A DNA stretch of 64,000 nucleotides. It comes from Dipteris shenzhenensis (taxonomy: Eukaryota; Polypodiophyta; Polypodiopsida; Gleicheniales). The DNA lies in assembly GCA_047967505.1 (NCBI GenBank), contig CM106538.1. One strand, 5' to 3'. The translations under genes were made by a program, and so were the position numbers. The notes under the pieces are model-generated. The model was not told the DNA's origin, did no database searches, and was given only the letters and a program-made list of their open reading frames with translations. This document shows positions 53,017 to 61,835 of the stretch, one piece after another (within the stretch, counting starts at the first letter, position 1; each line of letters opens with the position of its first letter).

Positions 53017-56000
53017 CTAAGGGGTCTGTGATCCAAAGAAATGATGGAAGTCATGGCCATCGACCATGCCTCCTGCCATGAGTGTGAAGATCTGGGCAAG
53101 TGTCAAATGGGCTGCTGGTGGTGCCGAGTCTCCATGGAGCAATCTCCTCCGAAAATCTGCCATCATCCTCCGTCGTCTAGAAATAAAGCGACGGGTACGG
53201 CCTCTGTGTAAGATCATCCTGCGGTGCTGCCGGATCATGTCATATGTACATCCTCGGGGTGGAACCATCGGTGCTCTCTGGCAAGATGGGCTATCTCTGT
53301 GCTCATGGTCCTGCGCCTCGTCCTGCTCCTCATGAATAACCAGGTCTCTGGCAGGGATGCGACGGTGCTCTCTGAGGAATCTCTCTCTGTATCTGGTGAT
53401 CTCCCTGATGAACAACGCTAAGCAATACTGATCCTCATACTCCATAATCCGAGAGAGAGGTCCAAATCCGTGCCTAAATAAACAGTGAAATCTGCCACGG
53501 ATCTCATAATATAAAGGGCATCTGCAAACAAAGTGCTCCTCAGTCTCCACCTCCCCCATAGTGCAACAAGGGCATATCCTAGTCTCTCGCCTGGGTCTAT
53601 GTCCGGTAGCTGTACGACGCATCCTGCCGGCCTCAACGTCTAATCTGTGGGAAGATACCCTGAGCTGGCCCAAGGCAATCCTGAGTGAGTGCGACATATG
53701 AACGCCGATATATCCTGGGGATATGATGAAGCCATCCTCTGAAATCCTGAGAAAATGGTCACAATATGTGGCCATCTTCGTAGGAAGCTCCGTGGGATGA
53801 ACCCAAGTGCGAAACGTGTGTAGCTGCAACAAATCTGCCCTGATAACCTGGCTGAGCTCATGTCGAGTGAGAGGGAGGCGAGGGGCATCTATGCTGTATC
53901 GAAATGGTGGCAGCCTATCCATATCCAAGCCCAGCGAGGTGAGCCATGTGGAGAGTGTGTGGTACCAACAAAAAGTATGACCTCTCTCCGCTAACATCTG
54001 CGAGGATGTCAGTGCTAGCCACGGTAATCGTGCTCTGCCTGCTACTGAGTCTCCGAGCGCCCTGATCCTATGCAAGTACGTAACTGACTGAAATGCTGCA
54101 TCTAGCGCTAGGGGTGTAGCTCCGAACTCTGCGAACGTAATCTGATGCGGTACCGTGGGCTTCGCTCTGATCAATCTGGAGAACATGATGATCTGTAACC
54201 TCTCTACTCGTCTCCAATCTGCAACCCTGAGATCTCCTGCCCAAAAGGGGCTAGCATACATGACTGCAGGTCTCACCAGCGTATCAAAAAGTAAGGACTT
54301 CGTGTCGGGATGCTGAAAATGTGACTGTGCACACTGCCTCTCGAGAAGAGCCAAGGCGGCATACCCTCTACTGATCCTATCTCGTGCTGCATGCATCATG
54401 GTGAAGACTGGACCTCTAAATGTGGCACCCAAATATGTATACTCCCTAACTAGCTCCACCTCCTGCCCATCAAATGTGAAAGAGAACTCGCCTCTCCTAT
54501 AAACCTGGTATGACGTGTTGAAGACCATGACTTTGGTCTTCCCAAGGTTTACAGACAACCCTCTGTCCTGACAAAAGCTGTGGAGTGCATGGAGATGTGC
54601 CTGTAAACCCTGCTGGGAGGAAGAAATAAGAACCACGTCATCTGCATAGAGGAGAATCGGTATCGTGGATCCTGCCAGTAAAGAACCTGTACCACCCATC
54701 GTCTGTATGTACATCTCTAACTCATCGATATAGAGACCAAAGAGTGTCGGAGACAAAGGACACCCCTGCTTCACCCCTATCGTACTGCGTACTTCCGCCG
54801 ACAGCCCCGCCCGTGTCCTGACTCTACCTGTGACTCTCTCATACAAGGCCATGATCGCCCATTGAATCTCCCCATTGAATCCCAAGTCACGAAGTCGCTG
54901 GAAGAGTCTGAAACGCGGCACAGTGTCAAATGCCTTTCTGAAGTCCACGAAGCAACAATAGAGCCGTTGCTTACGTGACTTCGCCTCCTCAATCAAAGCC
55001 CTGAGTGTGAAGATATGATCTAGAGTCGAGTGCTCTGCACGAAATCCTGCCTGCCCTCTAGCTCTCATGCCTGTCGCCTCGGCATGGTCATTTTTATGTC
55101 CTTCTAGAATGGTCGCATAAATCTTGGCCATGACATGGCCAATCATAATGGTCCTGTAGTTCGACGCCTCCAAAGGATCCCCCGACTTGTGTATGGGTAC
55201 TATGGTATTTTCTAGCCAACTAGGTGGAAGACCTGTACAAATGGACTCGTTAAAAAGACGGGAGAGGACTGTAGCTAAGGCATCAATCCCATGGATTACA
55301 TACTCCGCTTGCAATCCATCATGGTCCTTAGCTCTCCCAGTCTTCAAACGATGAGCTGCTGCTCGGACACTATTGGATGAGAATAAGGCAGAGGAGGTGG
55401 GTCTAGGCACATGGGATAAGTCGATCTGTGGCTGGTCTGGAATATCATATAAAGTGGAAGTATAGGCAAGCCAAACCTGCGGGTCTGTAAGAGGAGTTTG
55501 AGATTTCAAGCGAAGGAATTTCTTCCAGAATTCCTTGGAATCACAGCTGAAAAGTAAACTTCTCAGCTCCTCCTCATTCCGGGCTAGAAATTGGCACTTT
55601 TTGCGTCGCACCAAACGCTTGTAACTCTTCTTGGTCTCAATGAGGAGGGGAGACTTCTCCTGTGTTTCAAGGCGAAGCTTCCTGCGGAGTTCTTTACACT
55701 CCTCATCATACCATCCATTACAAGGCACAAGACCGACTGGTGGAGGACTGGATGTGTGGCAAGTGACGGGGAAGGACTTGTGGGCTGCTGAGATGATGGA
55801 GGTATGTACAAGGTCCCACCGATCCTGTGTGGAGGGTAGGGCATCGAGAAGGTGCGGACGGAGAAGACCACTCAGGTGCTGGCTATAAATATCATCAAAC
55901 TGGTGGTCAAAATGAACTTCATAGTATGGCTGACGCTCATGATGTCTAGAAGGGAGGGCATGAGGAATCTGGGTAAGAATAAAGTGCAGACGTGCATGAT

Positions 56001-56823
56001 CGGCTGAAGGCATAAAAGGGTCGATTGTGAGGTTATGTACAAAAGGGATTAAAGTCGGGGGACCCAAGACGTAATCAATGACGCTCGTACCACCACCCGC
56101 GAAGGGAAAACATGTGGCTGTGGATGAATGCGGCCACTGTCGAAGTCCATTATAAATGACCATGCCGTGCGATGAGAGAAGCTCCAATAGGCGATGTCCC
56201 TGATCTGTCACCTCTACCCCTCTATCTGAAGATAAGCGTGGAAAACTCTCATCTGGGGCAGCTGGAACTAAGACTGGATCCTCAGCAAAGTCCAAAATCT
56301 CTGCCTGTCTGTCTGATGTCCTCGCGTTGAAGTCTCCTAAAAGGATGACCTCTCCGCGGCGTGAGTACTCCAATACATCGGCTGACAAATCCTCAAAAGG
56401 TGACTGTCCTGGTCCATCTGAGGCATAACGAGACTGTCTCGGGGGAAAGTAGCATACTGCAATAAACAAGTCTCTCAGGGGGGGTCTCCTGATCCGTACC
56501 CAAAGATATCTGGCCCGATGGTCTCTGCTCATGACTGTGAGTATCGATCTGAGATGCTCTCTATAAAGAACTGCCACACCGCCAGATCCTCTGACTCCTC
56601 CTGATCGTCTAGTCTGCTGTCGAAAGACAGACTCCCAGGCATACCCTGTCACCTGCGGCAAGCCTCTCTCTGGGCTCTCATGGGTCTCTGTAAAGAAGAC
56701 GATGTCCTGATCAAAAAAGGCCTCTCGTAAGTTGCCAGGCTGAGCTGTGAGGGAACCATTACAGTTCCAAACTGCGAAACTCAAGCTATCTGGCAGACTA
56801 CGTGTCCCATAGGCCTCGTGTCG
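53017..56823 (-). CDS. LINE-A ORF2: endonuclease and reverse transcriptase
   Basis: About 1,268 codons follow the ORF1 stop. The APE endonuclease comes first: FAVWNCNGSLT (Asn), VFFTETHESP (Glu), VILLGDFNAR, SVIDYVLG and PSADHARLHF. RT follows: [42 protein letters not shown] and [13 protein letters not shown] (YADD). The C-terminal domain has a Cys/His cluster, [19 protein letters not shown], and a basic stretch near [18 protein letters not shown]. The frame has no ATG between the TGA at 56824-56826 and the catalytic Asn region; the first internal Met lies about 85 residues inside the endonuclease. It is in the same frame as ORF1, so readthrough or a non-AUG start is implied if the copy is functional. 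Confidence 0.9.
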   Translation of the reverse strand, partial: RHEAYGTRSLPDSLSFAVWNCNGSLTAQPGNLREAFFDQDIVFFTETHESPERGLPQVTGYAWESVFRQQTRRSGGVRGSGGVAVLYREHLRSILTVMSRDHRARYLWVRIRRPPLRDLFIAVCYFPPRQSRYASDGPGQSPFEDLSADVLEYSRRGEVILLGDFNARTSDRQAEILDFAEDPVLVPAAPDESFPRLSSDRGVEVTDQGHRLLELLSSHGMVIYNGLRQWPHSSTATCFPFAGGGTSVIDYVLGPPTLIPFVHNLTIDPFMPSADHARLHFILTQIPHALPSRHHERQPYYEVHFDHQFDDIYSQHLSGLLRPHLLDALPSTQDRWDLVHTSIISAAHKSFPVTCHTSSPPPVGLVPCNGWYDEECKELRRKLRLETQEKSPLLIETKKSYKRLVRRKKCQFLARNEEELRSLLFSCDSKEFWKKFLRLKSQTPLTDPQVWLAYTSTLYDIPDQPQIDLSHVPRPTSSALFSSNSVRAAAHRLKTGRAKDHDGLQAEYVIHGIDALATVLSRLFNESICTGLPPSWLENTIVPIHKSGDPLEASNYRTIMIGHVMAKIYATILEGHKNDHAEATGMRARGQAGFRAEHSTLDHIFTLRALIEEAKSRKQRLYCCFVDFRKAFDTVPRFRLFQRLRDLGFNGEIQWAIMALYERVTGRVRTRAGLSAEVRSTIGVKQGCPLSPTLFGLYIDELEMYIQTMGGTGSLLAGSTIPILLYADDVVLISSSQQGLQAHLHALHSFCQDRGLSVNLGKTKVMVFNTSYQVYRRGEFSFTFDGQEVELVREYTYLGATFRGPVFTMMHAARDRISRGYAALALLERQCAQSHFQHPDTKSLLFDTLVRPAVMYASPFWAGDLRVADWRRVERLQIIMFSRLIRAKPTVPHQITFAEFGATPLALDAAFQSVTYLHRIRALGDSVAGRARLPWLALTSSQMLAERGHTFCWYHTLSTWLTSLGLDMDRLPPFRYSIDAPRLPLTRHELSQVIRADLLQLHTFRTWVHPTELPTKMATYCDHFLRISEDGFIISPGYIGVHMSHSLRIALGQLRVSSHRLDVEAGRMRRTATGHRPRRETRICPCCTMGEVETEEHFVCRCPLYYEIRGRFHCLFRHGFGPLSRIMEYEDQYCLALFIREITRYRERFLREHRRIPARDLVIHEEQDEAQDHEHRDSPSCQRAPMVPPRGCTYDMIRQHRRMILHRGRTRRFISRRRRMMADFRRRLLHGDSAPPAAHLTLAQIFTLMAGGMVDGHDFHHFFGSQTP

Positions 56824-58413
56824 TCAACTGTGGGCTCCAGCCGGTCTAGATCGCATAGCTCCTATCAAAAGTCTGCCCTCTGTGATCACGGCCCACTTGC
56901 CCTCACGACGGGCAACATCCCTCTGTGCAATGAGACGTCTATGCTCCTCCCACTGAAGGGCTGTAAGGTCCTCATCCATGTGAATCTGTGGATGGTCCCT
57001 CAATCTGGATCTCCTTCGTAATACTGCGAGACGGGCCTCAGCATCTCTGAATCTGATGATAAGTGACTGGTGCCGTGCTGGATCCCGGCCCACTCGATAT
57101 GCAGCTACTATGCCATGATCCTGAACTCCGAGTGTCCCAGATATGAAATCTGTCGCCTGATCCATGGCTTATCTCGTATCTGATCGCTCAACTCCGCGGA
57201 TGCGGATGTTGAGGACCTTCTGAGCTCGCCGCTGACTCTCGGCAATAGTCTCACAGACTGTGGTCTGCTGGGCCTGTGGGGCTCTACGCACAACGTCCAC
57301 CCACTCTGAGGTCTTCTGTACCTCTGTCTGCAGTGTGGCCAACCTCTCCTCAACTGCTGCACTAGCTGGAGGAGCTACATGCAGCTGCTGGAGGCGATCA
57401 TCGCATGCCACAACATGCTCCTGAATGCGTGTCTCCAGCTGCATTATGCGCTCAGCATGTGTCCGTAACTGGATATCCCGATCAATATCTCTGGTATGAA
57501 GCTGGCGAATATGGGAGTCCTGATCAGATCTATGACTCTCAACTGTCGATAACTGATCAGTCAGTGTGTGTATCTGTGCTGTGAGAGACTGAATCGCAGC
57601 GCCCTGAAGTCTGCAAGTCTCCATGCACTGCATAACTAAATCTCTCAATCGCAGATTATCTGCCAGGACTGCTTCCGCTGTGGAGGGTGAAGGGGAGAGG
57701 GGGTACAAGGATGAGGGGGTAAGAGGGTAAGAAGGTGAGTAAAGGAGGGGTGCAGAAAATGGAGGTCCTGAAGAGAGAGATCCGGTAGAAGGAAGTAGGG
57801 AGTCAGGGACCGAAGAAGAGCCTACACTAGGGGAGGAAGGGGCTGAAAGGGAGGGTCGGTGGGGAGAGGTGGGAAGAAGCTGGGTAGGGACTAGGGGAGG
57901 GGGGGGGAAAGAAGAGGAGGGAGGAGGCTGGGTAGGGAATAGGGAAGGGGGGGAAGAGGAAGGAAGAGGATGGGTAGGGACTAGGGGAGGGGAGGAAGAG
58001 GAAGGAAGAGGATGGGTAGGGACTAGGAGAGGGGAGGAATAAGCAAGGGAAAGGGCTAGGGAGGAATGAACGGGAGCAAGAGGAGGAGGTGAGACTGAAG
58101 GAGGGAGAGGAGGAGGATTGAGTAGAGGAGGTGGGTAGGAAGGGGTTGGGATTGAGGCAAGGGAGGTGACCGGAAGTGATGGGGGAGATGGAAGTAAAGG
58201 AGATGGGATCGGAGCCACAGGAGGATTGAGTAAAGTAGATGGGTAGGAAAGGGTTGGGGTGGAGGCAAGGGAGGTCGTTGGAGGTGGTGGGGAAGGAGAT
58301 GTTAAGGGTAAAGAAGAACTTACCTCTTCGGCTCTTGTACTGCTGCCTATGCTTTTATCTTTCTCTACTTTTGCTCCTTGGAGGGCCATGGTGGAGCTCC
58401 TTGTTTGTGGCAT
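56824..58413 (-). CDS. LINE-A ORF1: Pro/Ser-rich, coiled coil and L1-ORF1p-like domain, one in-frame TAA
   Basis: The ATG at 58413 (MPQTRSSTMALQG) opens a long Pro/Ser/Leu-rich disordered segment. It is followed by a predicted coiled coil (LRDLVMQCMETCRLQGAAI through THAERIMQLETRIQEH). The end, KVLNIRIRGVERS, then IVAAYRVGRD, SLIIRFRDAEARLAVLRRR and IHMDEDLTALQWEEHR, fits the RRM plus C-terminal domain of L1 ORF1 RNA-binding proteins. A TAA at 57169-57171 interrupts the frame between SDTR and AMDQATD. CAA to TAA would explain it, and the frame is otherwise open. The terminal TGA at 56824-56826 is followed by C. An RNA-binding chaperone role in the LINE particle is inferred from the family. 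Confidence 0.75.
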
Positions 58414-58601
58414 CTCCTTACTCCTGGAAGTGCTGAATTCTCTGCTCAAAACTGCCTCTAAGGGCCATGGTGGAGCTGCTGAATTCTCTGCTCTCAAAAC
58501 TGCCTCCTTTTGCCCTCAAAACTGCTCTGTTTTCTGTTTTTCCTGCGCTTTTTTCTGTTTTTCCTGCGCTTTAAGGACACTTGCTGTAAGTCTATTTACA
58601 C

Positions 58602-58618
58602 GGGGGGGGGGGGGGGGG
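58602..58618 (+). repeat. G17 homopolymer in LINE-A leader
   Basis: Seventeen G on the plus strand (C17 in LINE-A sense) between the tandem leader monomers and the ORF1-proximal leader. Length is prone to sequencing error. Confidence 0.9.
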
Positions 58619-58646
58619 AGAGAAGTTTAAGACTTTCCTTAAACTT

Positions 58647-59030
58647 CCCTTCCAACAGAGGCTTGCGCAGGGAGCTGTTGGCTTGCGAGGGAGCTGTTGC
58701 GGGGCTGAGCACGAGGGAGCTGTTGCGAGGCAGGAGGCGAGAGACAGCTTGGGAAGCTGAGGCGGCACGAGGAGGCTGTTGCGAGACAGGAGGCGGAGGG
58801 GGAGGGGGAAGGGGCTGAGCGGGTGAGGGATAGAAGAGAGGCGGAGGGGGAAGGGGCTGAGCGGGTGAGGGAGCTGTTAGCGGGTGAGGGAGCTGTTGCG
58901 AGGGGGAGAAGAGGGCTGAGCGGGTGAGGGAGCTGTTGCGAGGGGGAGAAGAGAGGCTGAGCGGGTGAGGGAGCTGTTGCGAGCGAGAGAGGCTGAGGGG
59001 GTGAGGGAGCGGAGAAGAGAGGCTGAGCGG
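58647..59030 (-). repeat. Tandem monomers in the LINE-A 5' leader
   Basis: Plus-strand units of about 36-42 bp (GGCTGAGCGGGTGAGGGAGCTGTTGCGAG plus GGGGAGAAGAG) recur at least five times with small indels toward the 5' end of LINE-A. The arrangement recalls promoter monomers of some animal L1 leaders; that functional parallel is inference. Confidence 0.75.
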
Positions 59031-59052
59031 AGAGAGAGAGAGAGAGAGAGAG

Positions 59053-59360
59053 GGTAGGCTAGGGAGAGGAAGTGATACTCAAAAGGAGACATAATGAAAT
59101 GGAAATGAAATGACTAGAGCAGTGAACAAAAGTGAGAGTACTCACATGTAGACCAAAGAGCTTGCAGCTTGATACTTGATTAATTTCACACTAGACAAGT
59201 ACAACTCTTATATAAGAGCACACACACACATATGAATACCTATGCATATGGGATACCTCCCAATATGACACGTGGCATCCATAGGACTCACTAGACTATA
59301 AAACACCCCTTAGAACCTAGTACACTCATTTTTGACTCACTTTGGCTTCATATTCCAACA
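59053..59360 (-). repeat. F 5' LTR, main part
   Basis: Begins TGTTGGAATATGAAGCC at 59360 on the minus strand, includes CTCTTATATAAGAGC and runs to the GA tract interrupted by LINE-A. The LTR end plus primer-binding site continue at 52730-52769. It is followed on the plus strand by the AAACA target copy. Confidence 0.9.
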
Positions 59361-59535
59361 AAACATAGGATTCTATGCCAGTGGAATGGCACTCTGACTG
59401 TCTTAGTGAGAATTGGAGTAGGCTCCTCCAATGATGCATGATGATCACCCAACAAGTGCCTCAACCAAATACACTCGATTGTGGTTGTGAAGGCTACCCT
59501 ATACTCAACCTCACATGATGAGGTAGCCACCATAG
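59361..59535 (-). pseudogene. Copia H RNase H N-terminal part
   Basis: Minus-strand MVATSSCEVEYRVAFTTTIE, then CIWLRHLLGD, is the copia RNase H motif (ATSS-EAEY). It is cut by the F insertion; the remainder is at 41.26-41.41 kb. Confidence 0.85.
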
Positions 59536-59849
59536 ACTGTTTCGTGCTTAACCAAGAAATGCATGAGTGCCCAAGAAAGACACTAGTGGACTACCAAGTA
59601 TCAAAATCACCAGCCCATTCCGAATCACTCTATAAGCATGTAAGTGAAAGTCACCCCCTTTGGGAAAGTATAAACCAAGAGACCAATTGCCTTGCAAATA
59701 TCGAAACACATGCTTCAAAGCCTGTCAATGTGAAGTCTTTGGGCCGTGCATAAACCTGCTCAACTAAGACATTGCATACTGGATGTCAAGCCGTGTGTTG
59801 TATACGTAAATGAGGCATCCCATAACCTAGATGTAAACAGAGGCATCAA

Positions 59850-60238
59850 AAGGTTCACTGGCATTATGAACGGACAGCTTAAGCCCCGGTTCCATAGGAG
59901 AAGAGATGGGCTTGCAATTCTGAGATCTGACTGATGTAGGAGCTTAATCTGATACATCTATCATCCTGTATAAACTGGATGCCCAAGAGTAGTGAAGCAA
60001 TTAATTCAGCTTTAAAATCTGCAATTTTTGCAGCAGTAGTACTAGTGAGCAACATGTCATCGGCATAGAGAACAATGATGAAAAAATCCCCCACTTCCTC
60101 CCTAACATAGAGGGTGCTCTCGTGTGGACTATTCTGCATTCCATGGCTGGTCAAAAAGGCATCTATCTTTTGCATACCATGCTCGGGGAGCTTGCTTCAA
60201 ACCATACAAGGCCTTTCTCAGCTTACATACTTTGGCTT
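59850..60238 (-). pseudogene. Copia H reverse transcriptase fragment
   Basis: Read on the minus strand it carries VCKLRKALYGLKQAPRAWY, a frameshift, then FFIIVLYADDMLLTSTTAA with the catalytic D-D (YADD rather than the common YVDD). The N-terminal RT, integrase, gag and 5' LTR are absent because LINE sequence begins at about 60,239. Confidence 0.85.
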
Positions 60239-60484
60239 CCTTGCTCAGTTCCAGCAGGATCCCTTGACAAAGGGATGGTTGTTTGATAACTTGTTCCAGC
60301 TGACAGCCATATATGCAGCAACCTATTGGGGCAATGATCTCTCGGCGGCGGCTGAGTGGAGGAGATTTGAGAGGCTACAAATGATTATGGGATCCCGGAT
60401 GATTCGGAGCAAGGCCTCAGTCCGCCGTCACTGGATAGTATAGCTGAGTTTGACATGACACCACTCCAATCCGACGACATCTTG
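60239..60484 (+). pseudogene. LINE-A-family remnant (RT C-terminal region)
   Basis: GWLFDNLFQLTAIYAATYWG, then AEWRRFERLQMIMGSRMIRS, aligns with the LINE-A segment around [20 protein letters not shown]. It is diverged and has stop codons. Confidence 0.7.
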
Positions 60485-60955
60485 TGGAGTCGTGCTCTCT
60501 AGAGGATGTTTCGGCCACTCTCTTCAGAGCTGCTCATTCCTCGGTTGACTCTCCATGGGAGATCTTAGCTAGCATTGCAGCATGGCACATTTGGAGAGCT
60601 AGATGCACTGAGGCTCTGGAGGGTTCTCAGGTTCACCCTTCTCAGATCTTGACCAGTACTTGGACAGATACGCAACACACTCTGATGGCCATTTGGGCGA
60701 CCATGCAGGGATCATCTCGAGCAGCCTCCTCCACAAGAGTTACTTTTCTCAGAGATTGGAGAGACTCTCCCTTCTTTGCTGAGACTTCTACAAGGTTGAC
60801 TTGGCATTTTCAGCCTCAGCCTTGGTTTCTTTCTACCTCATTCCTCTGAGGTGTTTTCATTACATGCTTAGCATGTTGTATTTCCGCACAGAGCTTGCTC
60901 TAGCGAGTTTCTTTAGACTTAATAGAAGTCTCCTTTTTGCCAAAAAAAAAAAAAA
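60485..60955 (+). pseudogene. LINE-D3 3' end with poly(A) tail
   Basis: The frame 60484-60849 contains SLEDVSATLFRAAHSSVDSP and IAAWHIWRARCTEALEG, the LINE-D tail domain also seen at 11.1 and 13.4 kb. The 3' end reads CTTAATAGAAGTCTCC and closes with a 13-A tail. The upstream part is missing. Confidence 0.75.
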
Positions 60956-61014
60956 CGATGCCATTGATGAATGAATGTACCCACTTCATAGCTGCTGAGC
61001 TCCCCGTCCGAGCT

Positions 61015-61625
61015 GCTACATGCTGCCCCTCCTTCCTGCACCCCTCTCCCCTCCCTCCCCTCCCTTCCCTTCCCCTCCCTCCTCCTCTCCTTGCCAGCCC
61101 CTCCTCCTGGGCTGCGGCTCCCTCCCCCGCTGCCCTCTCCACTCCCCTCCCTCCCTCTCCCGCTACCCTCTCCCACTCCCTTCCCTCCCTCTCCCGCTCC
61201 CCTCCCTCCTTACCGTCCCTCCCTTCCTCAACCTCTTGCCTCCCCTACCCTCCCTGCCTACCCCCTGCTGCTCCTTCCTCCCTACCCTCTGCTCCCCCTA
61301 CCCGCCCTTCCCTCCCTACCCCCGCTGCCCTTTGCCTGCCTCTCCCTACCCCCCCGCTGCCCCTCCCTCCTTAACCCCCGCTCCTCCTACCCCCCCGCTG
61401 CCCCTCCCTCCTTAACCCCCGCTCCTCCTACCCCCCCGCTCCCCCTACCCCGCCTCCTTACCCCTCCCCTGCCCCTACCCCCCGCCTCTCCCTCCCTTCC
61501 TCCACCCCTTCTTCAGCCACTCCCACAGCCTCAGCACCTCCCCCGCCCCTCCTTCCCTATCCTTCCCCTCCCTTGCCTCCCCCTCTCCCCCCCCCCCGCC
61601 ACCCTCCCCCCCCCTCTTCAGCCCC
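61015..61625 (+). repeat. C/T-rich polypyrimidine tract
   Basis: About 0.6 kb of CCCTCC, CTCCCTACC and CCCCGCTGCC units, including a 39-40-bp imperfect repeat (CCCCCCGCTGCCCCTCCCTC with TTAACCCCCGCTCCTCC). All long open frames here are composition artefacts (Pro/Leu/Ser). Confidence 0.85.
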
Positions 61626-61630
61626 CTCTA

Positions 61631-61775
61631 GGAAAAAGAGAGAGAATCTCTCTTTCCGACAGCAGGTTTTCGGACGGACAGAGCATCTTCATGTTTGCAT
61701 CAGCCTTTCCACCTTGGTTGACGAATGGGTTCCCTGTTGGGATAAATGTGATCAAGGGCTTGCTCTAAGGTGCAT
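61631..61775 (+). pseudogene. LINE-D ORF1-like leader fragment
   Basis: The block GCATCTTCATGTTTGCATC...TTGACGAATGGGTTCCC resembles 9340-9390 of LINE-D1 (TTATCGATGTTTGAGTC...TTGACGGATGGATCCC). Both directly follow a polypyrimidine tract. Short and uncertain. Confidence 0.4.
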
Positions 61776-61797
61776 GTGTGCATCGAGGGAAGTCACA

Positions 61798-61832
61798 TGT
61801 GTGTGTGTGTGTGCGTATGTGTGTGTGTGTGG
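61798..61832 (+). repeat. (TG)n microsatellite
   Basis: TG repeats with one CGTA interruption, immediately upstream of the truncated LINE-E. Confidence 0.95.
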
Positions 61833-61835
61833 TAG

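Larger units (their letters stand above)
52770..59030 (-). mobile_element. LINE-A, full-length LINE inserted in the F 5' LTR
   Basis: A 6.3-kb non-LTR retrotransposon. On the minus strand it has a GC-rich 5' leader with tandem monomers (59,030-58,650), a C17 run, ORF1, ORF2 with endonuclease and RT, a 0.2-kb 3' UTR ending AATAAAATTTC and a (TTTC)n tail. It lies in a GA microsatellite of the F LTR: left flank GGTGGAGAGAGA, right flank GAGAGAGGGTAGGC. It shares about 98% protein identity by eye with LINE-A' at 25-28 kb, in opposite orientation. Apart from two in-frame stops its coding region is open from 58,497 to 53,017, so this may be a very recent or recently active copy. Confidence 0.9.
41415..59360 (-). 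mobile_element. LTR retrotransposon F (minus strand), itself carrying four nested insertions; TSD AAACA
   Basis: F is recognised from its two LTRs: 3' LTR at 41415-42780 and 5' LTR at 52743-59360, each interrupted by a LINE. AAACA flanks it at 41410-41414 and 59361-59365. A TGGTATCC primer-binding site abuts the inner edge of the 5' LTR (about 52731-52742) and a G7 polypurine tract abuts the 3' LTR (42781-42787). Once nested insertions are removed, only about 1.6 kb of internal DNA remains (42781-43030, 45544-45672, 51556-52742) without an obvious gag or pol, so F is a non-autonomous element. It is inserted in the RNase H of copia element H. Confidence 0.85.

Noticed and set aside
61020-61768. 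225-codon Pro-rich frame
   Set aside because: Polypyrimidine low complexity with no domain; the same stretch is open in more than one frame.
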